From Prevotella merdae (lineage in GTDB: Bacteria > Bacteroidota > Bacteroidia > Bacteroidales > Bacteroidaceae), in contig NZ_LT985324.1 in NCBI RefSeq assembly GCF_900290275.1, positions 354,601-418,600 of the forward strand: a stretch of 64,000 nt of DNA. Reading direction: 5' to 3'. Made by a program: the position numbers and the translations under genes. This document shows, in pieces, positions 1 through 7,233 of this stretch; within the stretch, counting starts at the first letter, position 1; each line of letters opens with the position of its first letter. The notes under the pieces are model-generated. The model did not search any database and was not told where the DNA came from. It saw only the letters and a list, made by a program, of their open reading frames with translations.

Positions 1-57
1 GTAGATGGATTAACTTCTTCTTAACTTCCTCTAACTCCTATTTTGACACACCCTCGT

Positions 58-133
58 CAATTTAATATATGTTCTTTTGGCATTTAATATATGTTCTTTT
101 GGCATTTAATATATGTTCATTTAATATATATTA
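58..133. repeat. AT-rich short tandem repeat, array 1
   Basis: Four direct copies of a unit close to ATTTAATATATGTTC, separated by short TTTTGGC-like spacers. The same core word recurs in a second four-copy array at 45,853-45,933. The units are too short and the spacers too uniform for CRISPR. Function unknown; an AT-rich spacer or a mobile repeat is possible. Confidence 0.7.
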
Positions 134-160
134 CTTGTGTCATTTTACGACCATATAACC

Positions 161-203
161 AAGGGTCTATACGTCACCTGTTCGTCGTGGCATATAGGCC
201 CTT
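161..203. repeat. 43-bp palindromic repeat, copy 1
   Basis: Arms AAGGGTCTATACGTCAC and GTGGCATATAGGCCCTT around a 9-base loop. It ends 9 bases before the 3' end of the higA-like gene. It differs from the commonest form (AAGGGTCTATACGCCAC) at several bases, two of which still leave G-U pairs in plus-strand RNA. First of seven copies between 161 and 7,948. Confidence 0.85.
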
Positions 204-212
204 GTCGTTTGT

Positions 213-590
213 TTATCCCAATACAACATTGGCAGGAACGCCAAGGTTGTGGTATATGTTTCTTGCAACATCAAAATTAATTGCACGACGTCCATGGAGA
301 ATATCACTTAATGCGGTTGTTGATACGCCTATAGCTTTTGCAGCCTCCTTTTGCTTGTATCCTTTTTGGCGAAAAGCAACTTTGATGGCAGCTATAAGTG
401 AAGGCTTAACTCGCCATGGATGGGGATCAACTTCGCATTCCCAATCGTAAGCAGCTTCGCTGAGGACCTTTAATTCTTCTTTTTCTACTTCGCTGAGAAA
501 GTCCATACCGCCCAATTGGGTACCCTTTGCAAGCAGAGCCTCCATTCGCTCTTCAATTTCATTATATGTCTTTTCGTCTTTGATAGTCAT
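213..590 (-). CDS. higA: HigA-family antitoxin with helix-turn-helix
   Basis: A 125-residue protein. The N-terminal half (about residues 1-70) is acidic and helical. The C-terminal half (about 74-122) is an XRE-type helix-turn-helix with the pattern YKQKEAAKAIGVSTTALSDI. It lies 2 bases downstream of the HigB-like toxin gene, in the toxin-first order typical of hig modules. In the family the antitoxin binds the toxin and represses the shared promoter; the palindrome at 921-942 is a natural operator candidate. The assignment rests on the visible HTH and the gene pair. Confidence 0.85.
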   Translation of the reverse strand: MTIKDEKTYNEIEERMEALLAKGTQLGGMDFLSEVEKEELKVLSEAAYDWECEVDPHPWRVKPSLIAAIKVAFRQKGYKQKEAAKAIGVSTTALSDILHGRRAINFDVARNIYHNLGVPANVVLG

Positions 591-592
591 AG

Positions 593-889
593 TTATATAT
601 TTTTAATGTCCTTAATTTTATCATATTCGGCATGAGTTCCAACAAATCTAATATGTAGAAATCCTTGAAAGAACACAACGATAGTTACAAGCCTAAATTT
701 ATTGCCTGATATATTGAAGACATATCTGTCATTCCCTACATAATCTGCCGAAGGAAATGCTTGCTTTAATTCTGCATGACTTTTCCATTCTGTCTTTTCA
801 ACAAACTCTGCCCAGCGCATGAGCGGATCTGCTGCATCAGGATGTTTCCTTGCAAAATCTTTTAGCAATTTGAACTTTAATATCTTCAT
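593..889 (-). CDS. higB: HigB-family mRNA interferase toxin
   Basis: A basic 98-residue protein with the HigB pattern: a central FPSADYVGNDRYVFNI strand, then NKFRLVTIVVFF and a C-terminal HIRFVGTHAEYDKI. HigB toxins have a RelE-like fold and cut mRNA, usually on the ribosome. It is the first gene of a two-gene operon with the antitoxin gene 2 bases downstream. The ATG at 889 lies about 19 bases from a promoter-like box. No truncation is seen, so the module appears intact. Confidence 0.88.
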   Translation of the reverse strand: MKILKFKLLKDFARKHPDAADPLMRWAEFVEKTEWKSHAELKQAFPSADYVGNDRYVFNISGNKFRLVTIVVFFQGFLHIRFVGTHAEYDKIKDIKNI

Positions 890-907
890 AATCGTTTATT
901 TTTGCTG

Positions 908-942
908 CAAAAATAAATAAAAGTTCTCTATATTGAGAACTT
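908..942 (-). promoter_or_regulatory. higBA promoter with overlapping palindromic operator
   Basis: On the minus strand TATTTTTG (915 to 908) matches the Bacteroidales -7 consensus TAnnTTTG and lies about 19 bases before the higB ATG. Just upstream, 921-942 is a perfect palindrome with arms AAGTTCTC and GAGAACTT and a 6-base spacer, placed where the -33 region should be. A palindrome covering the promoter of a TA operon suggests autorepression by HigA; that role is inferred. Confidence 0.6.
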
Positions 943-1044
943 TCCGTAAGAAAATAAATAAATGTTTGCAATATTTAACTCATACATTCAGGGTGTGCGT
1001 GGCGACATTCTTCGGCAGAGGAGATAAAGCTGCTGATAGCGGAA

Positions 1045-1090
1045 ATGTAGATTACGAATATCACCATATAATCAAGGGTCTATACGCCTC
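1045..1090. repeat. 43-bp palindromic repeat, copy 2 (half-element)
   Basis: The left flank (GTAGATTACGAATATCACC and ATATAATC) and left arm AAGGGTCTATACGCC match copies 3 and 4, but sequence after about 1,090 is unrelated and the right arm is missing. It sits about 90 bases from the 3' end of the next minus-strand gene. A deletion or insertion has truncated it. Confidence 0.75.
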
Positions 1091-1179
1091 CTTTTTTCAA
1101 CTAAGGTTGAGTATTGCATATCAAGCACTTAGTGATTGAAAACAGTAAAAAGTGGGTACAATAAATTGGACAGCCTACT

Positions 1180-1878
1180 TTATAAGTCGCAATTTAATTC
1201 CAAAAAACTTTTAATAGAGTTACCTATAGAAAATAGTAACTCATTATTTATTGGTCCGCTTAATTGTCTTGTATGGATGACTAACTTATTTGATTTGTCG
1301 TAATCAAGACCATCATAATGAATCCAATAATTTTGAGTCGAATCAGGTAAACCAACTTTGTGAAAAGACACTCCAAAAGTATTGTCAATTTGTCTATTGC
1401 TTCCTTGATTGACAATATAGCTTCCACAAGCAAGCACCACTACAGGAAAAGATTGTATGAACTTAGATTCTTTGAACAACTCAAGTTTTGTCCCTATCGT
1501 GTCTTTTTTTGCATAGGCAGAATGGCGAGCACAAACATTATTGAGCTCCGTACAAAATGCCATTTCTTCAAAATCTAATTTTCCTGCTATATGTTTTCTT
1601 TTAGGATAAACAGTATCTATTATCTTTTGATACTTGCTCCATGTACATCCCTCGCCTTTTTTCGAGCGGATTTGCCAAAGGTCTTTATAACTCTTGCCAT
1701 TTAGTTCATTCAAGCACTCAAAGGTGTGTCTGTTGTTTATCACCTTCAGCTCATTTGTATTGTTGGGCTCACAGCCGACAAACAAAATCATTGAGTTAGG
1801 ATTTCCTTGTCCTATATAGAAGTCGCTGTTGCTGCATTCTTGCGCAAATTCTTTAAATAGTAAATATCTGTCTGTCAT
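1180..1878 (-). CDS. Unknown protein, possibly uracil-DNA-glycosylase fold
   Basis: A 232-residue soluble protein with no signal peptide. MILFVGCEPN (about residues 30-39), VVVLACGSYIV near 145-155 and a late VIHTRQLSG near 200-208 are spaced like the glycine-rich motif, central strand and terminal His loop of uracil-DNA-glycosylase superfamily proteins. The resemblance is weak and no activity is claimed. It follows the next gene upstream after 18 bases, so the two are probably co-transcribed. As a two-gene unit between palindromic repeats it could be a defence or stress module. Confidence 0.55.
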   Translation of the reverse strand: MTDRYLLFKEFAQECSNSDFYIGQGNPNSMILFVGCEPNNTNELKVINNRHTFECLNELNGKSYKDLWQIRSKKGEGCTWSKYQKIIDTVYPKRKHIAGKLDFEEMAFCTELNNVCARHSAYAKKDTIGTKLELFKESKFIQSFPVVVLACGSYIVNQGSNRQIDNTFGVSFHKVGLPDSTQNYWIHYDGLDYDKSNKLVIHTRQLSGPINNELLFSIGNSIKSFLELNCDL

Positions 1879-1896
1879 ATTTTTTTTGATATAGGG

Positions 1897-2475
1897 TTAG
1901 CTTTGCTCTAATTGTAAAAGCGCATGTAGTTTTTCCAACAACTGCCTTTCTTTTTCAATATTCTCTTCTACTTTTTCAAATCTAATGCCAGCAAGCTGAG
2001 CTATACTAAAATTTGCAATTTGTCTTGAAACAATCTGCGAAATTTTATATTCGGTTTCCAACATTTGCGCATACTCGTTAATGTTACGTGAGTTTCTGAG
2101 CATTAGCAATGTTTTTTCTATATTACTATCTGAGCAACATATTAGTAGGGCTTTACCAACTGCTATTTCATTCTCTGTCGCCTTTATCCAATCTTTCGTA
2201 TGACCATACATATAGAAGAATATAGAATGATTCCCTAACACCCCATTAGTGGTAGGCTTAGGTGAGTGTTTTATTTCTTCAGCAAATAATTCTTGTGAGA
2301 GTAAAAGGTAATCTTTGTGTTTCCCATTATCAACAAAGATAATATCGTCTGTAATTTTTCTATAATTCGGTTTGTACCGAAGCAATTTGGAATAATTTGA
2401 TATTTCCTCAATTTTGTAGGTATATATTTTACCATCTTTTATTTCATATCTTATTTCCTTATGCATAAAATCCAT
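1897..2475 (-). CDS. Hypothetical protein, first gene of a two-gene cassette
   Basis: About 192 residues from the ATG at 2,475; an in-frame TTG 15 bases upstream is less likely. It is a soluble mixed protein with an aromatic-rich middle (HSIFFYMYGHTKDW) and a charged helical C-terminus (about 165-190, EKVEENIEKERQLLEKLHAL) that could form a coiled coil. No family recognised. It is followed after 18 bases by the 232-residue gene, and a promoter-like box lies about 310 bases upstream. Confidence 0.6.
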   Translation of the reverse strand: MDFMHKEIRYEIKDGKIYTYKIEEISNYSKLLRYKPNYRKITDDIIFVDNGKHKDYLLLSQELFAEEIKHSPKPTTNGVLGNHSIFFYMYGHTKDWIKATENEIAVGKALLICCSDSNIEKTLLMLRNSRNINEYAQMLETEYKISQIVSRQIANFSIAQLAGIRFEKVEENIEKERQLLEKLHALLQLEQS

Positions 2476-2815
2476 TTCAGTAAATGCCAACGGCTACTAT
2501 ATTGGCATGATTAATAAATGGTTGGTATATATACATGAAAACGTGGAGCCAATCCTGTCACTCGTTCTACGCAGTAAATGCTCTGGCATCGCCCAAGTTG
2601 TCGAAACGAGCAACGCCGAAAGCCCCACGCCTGTGTACGTATATAGAAAGCACTCTTGACAACTTTGCTCGAACTGCCAGATTATTACTGCGTCAAAACC
2701 AAAGCGTACAGTTACGCCTTATATGTATATATGTCTGCCCAACCTCTGCCCATTGGGGCTTCTGGTATGGGTTAGACGTTACAAAGATAACACTTTTACC
2801 TTGAAAACCACTTTG
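2476..2815 (-). promoter_or_regulatory. Promoter-like box and about 300-nt leader of the two-gene cassette
   Basis: On the minus strand TATCTTTG (2,789 to 2,782) matches TAnnTTTG. A transcript starting near 2,775 would carry about 300 nt before the ATG at 2,475. The interval has no intact gene. One minus-strand frame over about 2,690-2,570 reads smoothly (LSIYVHRRGAFGVARFDNLG) and then hits stops. It may be a structured leader, a broken small gene or a repeat. Confidence 0.4.
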
Positions 2816-3018
2816 TTTGACTGGCAAAGTATGATTCCATGGTCTGATTTAACATCATCAAATATAAATATGTCAAAGAAATCCACTTTGCGATATTTTT
2901 CTTGCTAAAAAGTTTGTATTATCAATAATTATTCGTATATTTACAGCGTCAGTCCTCGCCAAGCCTCTTAACAATGCTCAAATCGTGCGAGGCGTTTTTT
3001 GTTTATACCCTTTTGAAT
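2816..3018. other. Non-coding stretch with terminator-like hairpin
   Basis: No gene is supported here. CCTCGC (2,954-2,959) can pair with GCGAGG (2,987-2,992) across a 27-base loop and is followed by six T (2,995-3,000), a weak terminator-like feature on the plus strand. No plus-strand gene lies upstream for it to terminate. Confidence 0.3.
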
Positions 3019-3129
3019 ATGGCGAATCTTATTTCCTTTACAAAACGGTTTGAATCCTCGGAAAATCTCGTTAATTTGCTTGAATCACGAGGTTTACAGA
3101 TTAGCAAAGACCATCACCACCATACAAAT
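3019..3129 (+). pseudogene. Abi-like protein, N-terminal remnant
   Basis: The ATG at 3,019 opens 36 codons reading MANLISFTKRFESSENLVNL and then LESRGLQISKD before a stop. The pattern of a short basic start, LVNLLESRGL and xIS resembles the N-terminus of Abi_2 (AbiD/AbiF) abortive-infection proteins, which are usually about 300 residues. The rest is absent or scrambled; another frame to 3,232 contains FDEDFWVTQ. A decayed defence gene is the best reading. Confidence 0.4.
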
Positions 3130-3278
3130 TAAGCTACCTCTGAACAAGGATGTATACACTCAGACAATGTTGATGGCAAGGCATCAGAAAATCTCCAAAC
3201 TCTTTGATGAAGATTTTTGGGTGACGCAATGACGAAGTCAGGACGAATGGATAACCTTCACTTTCTTCCATACTAATT

Positions 3279-3509
3279 TCAAATTAACTGTTTATAGACA
3301 GGAATGCGGATTTTGTCTAATTGTTCTGTTGTCAAAGCCTTGATATCATCGTTAACCGTAAAATACACAGTAGGATATCGGTACTTACCATTAGGCATAA
3401 GTACCTTCGTTACCTGCTTGATAATCTCAACACCATCAAGCGTAACTATCTTAGTCTCTGTTTTATCTACTATCTTTCCCATAAACAGAATTTTTGTTAT
3501 TTGATTCAT
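3279..3509 (-). CDS. Small hypothetical protein
   Basis: A 76-residue basic protein beginning MNQITKILFMGKIVDKTETK and ending in a conserved-looking TTEQLDKIRIPVYKQL. It looks like a small all-beta protein with a C-terminal helix. No family recognised and no obvious partner adjoins it. It lies between the abi-like remnant and palindrome copy 3, and the ATG at 3,509 is unambiguous. It could be the orphaned half of a two-gene module. Confidence 0.45.
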   Translation of the reverse strand: MNQITKILFMGKIVDKTETKIVTLDGVEIIKQVTKVLMPNGKYRYPTVYFTVNDDIKALTTEQLDKIRIPVYKQLI

Positions 3510-3642
3510 TGGCTATGCAAACAAACACAATGAAAGCTTGTTTTCAAATTGCCAAGTGCAGCATTCTGCCGTAAAGATACACTGCTTTTTTGTAACTACC
3601 AAATTATTCGTGAAGAAAACAACATAAAAATATAATAGCCAA

Positions 3643-3750
3643 GATGTAGATTACGACTATCACCAAATAATCAAGGGTCTATACGCCACCTGTTCATCGT
3701 GGCATATAGACCCTTGTCGTTTCCCGTGAGGTGCAATGTGTACCCAACCT
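3643..3750. repeat. 43-bp palindromic repeat, copy 3, with both flanks
   Basis: Core palindrome 3,673-3,715, arms AAGGGTCTATACGCCAC and GTGGCATATAGACCCTT. The left flank (GTAGATTACGACTATCACC) is shared with copies 2 and 4. The right flank (GTCGTTTCCCGTGAGGTGC) is shared with copy 7 and nearly with copy 6. It lies between two divergent genes, the one copy not directly downstream of a minus-strand gene. Confidence 0.88.
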
Positions 3751-3813
3751 GTTAATTATAAGTAATAAAAACAAAAATCTATCGTTTTTGTTACTTATGT
3801 GAAACAAAAAGAG

Positions 3814-3821
3814 TATCTTTG
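3814..3821 (+). promoter_or_regulatory. Promoter-like -7 box of the ATPase gene
   Basis: TATCTTTG matches TAnnTTTG exactly, 17 bases before the ATG at 3,839, so the leader would be about 10-12 nt. A TTTTTG at 3,785-3,790 is the likely partner, although its 23-base spacing is slightly long. Confidence 0.6.
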
Positions 3822-3838
3822 CGAAAAGTTTTACTCGT

Positions 3839-5056
3839 ATGAAACAAAAAATATTAGAAAGACTAGGGTATTCCAACCGTATCGAACGCATGTTTGGACG
3901 TGGAATGATGATTGCATTGACGGGCCAAAGGCGTGTCGGCAAGAGTTGTGTGATGCGGCGAATTTATAATCACATCGCTGAGAATGAAGAAAATCACGTT
4001 ATCTATATAGATAAGGAGAAAACCTCATTTGATATGATAGCCAACTATCAGGATCTGGAGGCTTATGTAGCAGCCAACATCGTTGAGGGTAAGGAAAACT
4101 ATCTGTTTATTGATGAGGTGCAGGAGATTTCTGATTTCGAGAAAGCACTCCTCAGTATCCAATCGGATGATACCTGCCAGATTATGATTACCGGCAGCAA
4201 CGCCAAGATGCTTTCGGGCGAACTGGCAACTCGCCTGAGAGGCAGATATATAGCTTATCGTATTCGAGGACTCTGCTATGAAGAGTTTCTGACGTTCCAT
4301 GAACTGAAGGATGATGATGCTTCCTTGAACCTGTATCTGCAGTATGGCGGGCTCCCTCAGTTGCGCAGTTTAGGATTGGAAAATACGGATTTGGTAGAAG
4401 ATTATCTTGACAATGTGTATAATACGATAGTACTTCGTGATATCATAGAGCGAGAAAACATCAGAAACATACCATTGTTGCGAACGCTGCTGAAGTTTGT
4501 GAGCGATAATATCGGTAAACAATTCTCAGCAACGAGTATTGTAAAATTTCTGAAAAGCCAGAACACCGAAACGTCTGCCAAGATGATTCTCACGTATTTG
4601 GAGTATTTAAGCAATGCTTTTATTATCGATCGAGTTAACAGATACGACATTCATGGCAAGCGACTTTTCGAGTTAGGCGACAAGTTCTATTTCGAAGACC
4701 TGGGAATCAGGAATCATATTATAGGTGGCAACAGGCGTTTTGATATCGAAAAGGTGATGGAGAACGCTGTATATATCCATTTGTGCAGGATGGGTTATAA
4801 AGTATATGTTGGTCAGATGTATAAGGCTGAGATTGATTTTGTTGCCGAGAAAGCGGATAGTGTGGCGTATGTGCAAGTTACCTATCTGCTGGCTTCTGAG
4901 GAAACGGTAGAGCGTGAATTCGGCAATTTGAAATTGATAAAAGACAGTCATCCCAAATACGTGATTTCTATGGATAGGCTTTACAGTCAAACCAATATTG
5001 ATGGCATTAAGCACATTCATCTGCGAGATTTTCTGAAAATGACTACTTTGGTTTGA
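3839..5056 (+). CDS. AAA ATPase with DUF4143 domain
   Basis: A 405-residue soluble ATPase. Walker A is GQRRVGKS (residues 29-36) and Walker B YLFIDEVQ (88-95); ITGSNAKML (near 118-126) is the sensor-1 region and ATRLRGR (near 130) follows. The C-terminal half fits the DUF4143 domain, which has a restriction-endonuclease-like core (EIDFVAEK near 325). These two-domain proteins are common in Bacteroidales genomes and their role is unsettled. It is the only plus-strand gene in the first 8 kb, alone between palindrome copies 3 and 4, and has its own promoter. Confidence 0.85.
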   Translation: MKQKILERLGYSNRIERMFGRGMMIALTGQRRVGKSCVMRRIYNHIAENEENHVIYIDKEKTSFDMIANYQDLEAYVAANIVEGKENYLFIDEVQEISDFEKALLSIQSDDTCQIMITGSNAKMLSGELATRLRGRYIAYRIRGLCYEEFLTFHELKDDDASLNLYLQYGGLPQLRSLGLENTDLVEDYLDNVYNTIVLRDIIERENIRNIPLLRTLLKFVSDNIGKQFSATSIVKFLKSQNTETSAKMILTYLEYLSNAFIIDRVNRYDIHGKRLFELGDKFYFEDLGIRNHIIGGNRRFDIEKVMENAVYIHLCRMGYKVYVGQMYKAEIDFVAEKADSVAYVQVTYLLASEETVEREFGNLKLIKDSHPKYVISMDRLYSQTNIDGIKHIHLRDFLKMTTLV

Positions 5057-5060
5057 TGCC

Positions 5061-5132
5061 AGGTAGATTATGAATATCACCATATAATCAAGGGTCTATA
5101 CGCCACCTATTCATCGTGGCATATAGCCCCTT
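5061..5132. repeat. 43-bp palindromic repeat, copy 4
   Basis: Core 5,090-5,132 with the left flank GTAGATTATGAATATCACC. The loop and right arm differ slightly (CTATTCATC; ATATAGCCCCTT). It falls between the end of the ATPase gene and the end of the convergent DUF2442 gene, and lacks the GTCGTTTCCC right flank. Confidence 0.85.
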
Positions 5133-5141
5133 GAATGTTGT

Positions 5142-5390
5142 TTAGCAGCAAACGCCAGCATATAACTTATCTATTGGGAATATCAAATCCCAATTCTTTC
5201 CCCAAACGATATTGCCAAACTCTATCTTGAACTTTTTGAATTTGTTTTCATTCAAGTAAGAGTTGTATTGCGGATGTGGATGCTTTCTGATAAAAGCGCC
5301 AACATCTATCGTCTTAACGGTGTCATCATTAAAGTGCAATTCCACTTTTAATGGCGCCACATATTTTGCAGAAACAATACTTAAGTTCAT
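5142..5390 (-). CDS. DUF2442 family protein
   Basis: About 82 residues from the ATG at 5,390. It shows the DUF2442 pattern: an initial strand (IVSAKYVAPLKVELHFND), TVKTIDVGAF, then FKKFKIEFGNIVWGKNWDL and a terminal LY. DUF2442 genes often sit beside DUF4160 genes in presumed toxin-antitoxin pairs, but no DUF4160 partner is present here. A longer form from a GTG at 5,432 is less likely because the predicted transcription start is about 5,429. The gene has its own promoter and leader and ends 9 bases before copy 4. Confidence 0.75.
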   Translation of the reverse strand: MNLSIVSAKYVAPLKVELHFNDDTVKTIDVGAFIRKHPHPQYNSYLNENKFKKFKIEFGNIVWGKNWDLIFPIDKLYAGVCC

Positions 5391-5466
5391 AATTTCTTTG
5401 GCATTGCAACCTCCTTTTTTAATCAGTCTCACTTACAAAGCTAAGCTTTTATTTTGAAAGCGCAAA
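5387..5466 (-). promoter_or_regulatory. DUF2442 promoter, Shine-Dalgarno and five-codon upstream ORF
   Basis: On the minus strand TTTG (5,466-5,463), a 19-base spacer and TAGCTTTG (5,443-5,436) form a near-ideal Bacteroidales promoter. The leader carries GGAGG (5,414-5,410), 5 bases before an ATG that opens a tiny ORF MPKKL. Its TGA overlaps the DUF2442 ATG as ATGA. That geometry suggests translational coupling. Confidence 0.6.
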
Positions 5467-5514
5467 GAAAACAGAAGAAAAGTTTTGGTAAATATTGTGA
5501 TAGCTTTTGAAGAG

Positions 5515-5557
5515 AAGGGTCTATACGCCCACCTTTCATCGTGGCATATAGACCATT
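5515..5557. repeat. 43-bp palindromic repeat, copy 5
   Basis: AAGGGTCTATACGCCCAC, a loop containing TTTCATC, and GTGGCATATAGACCATT, followed by GTCGTTT. It has small changes against copies 3 and 7. It ends 6 bases before the 3' end of the Fic gene and has no GTAGATTAC left flank. Confidence 0.85.
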
Positions 5558-5562
5558 GTCGT

Positions 5563-7026
5563 TTAGAATCTCAAAATATATTCGTCACCATCTTTGAAGG
5601 CATTGGTTCCCTCAAGGTAACGACGTGTCTCCTCGAAATCCTCACCTATGATGTTGGCACTAAACTGCCGAACTCTTGATACAGCCTTGATGATAACGCT
5701 TGGGTCGCCTTTTCTAGTCAAGCGTCTCAATCCATTTAGGTAATCCTCACGAAAGACTGTAGGAATGATAATCTTTGATTGGTCTGCATGGACAAGTTCA
5801 GCGTTCATCATGATTCTTGAGATACGACCGTTACCATCATTGAAAGGATGAACCTCGCTAATCATGAATAGGATAAAGAGAGCCTTGGCGAAAGGCGACT
5901 CCAGGGCTTTGTAGAAGTCGAATCCCTTTATCAAAGTTCCCCTTACAAGTGTGCAGTCTACGAAATGCGAATCACCAGCATGGTTGTTTTGACCCACGAA
6001 CATACCTGGATTCCTGTCGGGTCTCGCTGCCATCATAATTCTATGACGGTCTTGAAGGATCTCTATCAGTTCATCGGCAGTATTTGGCGTTCGTATCATC
6101 TCTCGTCTGCTTGCTACAATTTGGAACGTTCCAAGAACATCATGTGAGTCTGCATTTCTTGCTGGCATTGGCTGACCTGTCTCTATGATGCGATAAGCAT
6201 CTTCTATCTCAAACTCTGTTCCTTCGATATAGTTAGAGAAGTAGCTCTCGAAAAATGCAAAGTTTCTAAATGATGCGGTAGAAACATTCTGCTCGTCCAT
6301 ATTAGGAAAAGGTTCATTATGAAGCGCCTTGAACAACGTTTCAAACAATTTGACACGTTCTTGATCAAACGGCACACCTTGAGCTCTGGCTAAAGCACTG
6401 CCAGAGGAAAGTATTCCTGAGGGTTTGGTAGAAAGCAAGGCTCCAATAATAGAATTGAGAGTTTCAAACTCTTCTGTCATATTCAGCTGTTTGGCAATTT
6501 CCTTAGCTTTGTCACGGAAGCCGTTGATGCCTTCTTCTCCATTAACTACTAACATTTTTTCCAGGTTCTCCTCGATATACGTCCTTGGCAAACATTTGGA
6601 AACATTGCCACGAGTCCTACCTTTTTGGAGATTTTCAAGCATGCGTCTTTCTGTGCTTGATATATACAAGTTCTCAATGAAAGGCATATCATGGGCTGTA
6701 CCCATTGGACCTTTCATTAAGTGAACTTTAATACCTGGCAATTCTATGTTTTTGGTATATTTGTATGTCAAGAAGATATCGCCATCAGATGTTGGTTTAA
6801 GTTCAAATGCAGAGCGATGGCTGATAACAGCATGAGGATAAAGTTGTCCTAAAATATAGAATACATTTCTTCTGATGATGTCCTCAGGTGCATCATCCAT
6901 GTTACTTGTATAGATTCTTGTAGCTATCTTTCTCAGTTTTCCACTTTTCACTTGATTGCTACTGCGAATGTCAGCAGTACCTACCACTACTTCCATAATA
7001 TTATGGATAGTATTATTATGTGCCAT
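5563..7026 (-). CDS. Fic-domain AMP-transferase-like protein, self-inhibited type
   Basis: About 487 residues from the ATG at 7,026; an in-frame TTG at 7,035 is less likely. The C-terminal Fic domain has the full catalytic motif HPFNDGNGRISR (about 393-404), so it should transfer AMP (or a related group) to a target hydroxyl. SNYIEG, upstream of the catalytic motif, fits the autoinhibitory pattern S/T-x-x-x-E-G/N, placing it among Fic proteins with the inhibitory helix N-terminal in the same chain. The first about 200 residues (VISHRSAFELKPTSDGDIFL) resemble an AbiEi-type winged-helix regulator. It stands alone between copies 5 and 6. Confidence 0.85.
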   Translation of the reverse strand: MAHNNTIHNIMEVVVGTADIRSSNQVKSGKLRKIATRIYTSNMDDAPEDIIRRNVFYILGQLYPHAVISHRSAFELKPTSDGDIFLTYKYTKNIELPGIKVHLMKGPMGTAHDMPFIENLYISSTERRMLENLQKGRTRGNVSKCLPRTYIEENLEKMLVVNGEEGINGFRDKAKEIAKQLNMTEEFETLNSIIGALLSTKPSGILSSGSALARAQGVPFDQERVKLFETLFKALHNEPFPNMDEQNVSTASFRNFAFFESYFSNYIEGTEFEIEDAYRIIETGQPMPARNADSHDVLGTFQIVASRREMIRTPNTADELIEILQDRHRIMMAARPDRNPGMFVGQNNHAGDSHFVDCTLVRGTLIKGFDFYKALESPFAKALFILFMISEVHPFNDGNGRISRIMMNAELVHADQSKIIIPTVFREDYLNGLRRLTRKGDPSVIIKAVSRVRQFSANIIGEDFEETRRYLEGTNAFKDGDEYILRF

Positions 7027-7111
7027 ATTTTTCAATTAAACGTTTGTTTTTCTGCAAAGATAGCCATTTCTTTCTATTAAGAAACGCTTTTGTGCCATAT
7101 TTTTCGATTAA
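7019..7111 (-). promoter_or_regulatory. fic promoter inside three direct repeats
   Basis: On the minus strand TATCTTTG (7,062 to 7,055) matches TAnnTTTG, giving a leader of about 22 nt. Three direct repeats of the form TTAATNGAAANANATGGC occupy 7,111-7,091, 7,080-7,061 and 7,039-7,019, before, at and after the promoter. The last includes the fic ATG. The outer two agree at 20 of 21 positions. They look like operator sites, possibly for the protein's own winged-helix region. Confidence 0.5.
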
Positions 7112-7162
7112 GAAGACGTTTTTAAGTAATATCATCCACCCAACAGGCACCAGGACACGATG

Positions 7163-7225
7163 AAGGGTCTATACGCCACCTGTTCATCGTGGCATATAGA
7201 CCCTTTGTCGTTTCCCCGAAGTGCG
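7163..7225. repeat. 43-bp palindromic repeat, copy 6
   Basis: Core 7,163-7,205, identical in both arms and loop to copies 3 and 7. The right flank is GTCGTTTCCCCGAAGTGCGG followed by a G run. It lies just downstream of the YafQ-like toxin gene (minus strand), whose stop is at 7,234. Confidence 0.88.
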
Positions 7226-7233
7226 GGGGGATA

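Noticed and set aside
58..133. Possible CRISPR array
   Set aside because: Repeat units are about 15 bases with spacers of 7 or fewer; no cas gene nearby. It is a simple AT-rich tandem repeat.
2535..2804. Plus-strand open frame of 89 codons
   Set aside because: No recognisable protein features; the minus strand reads more like coding sequence here and the promoter-like box points the other way.
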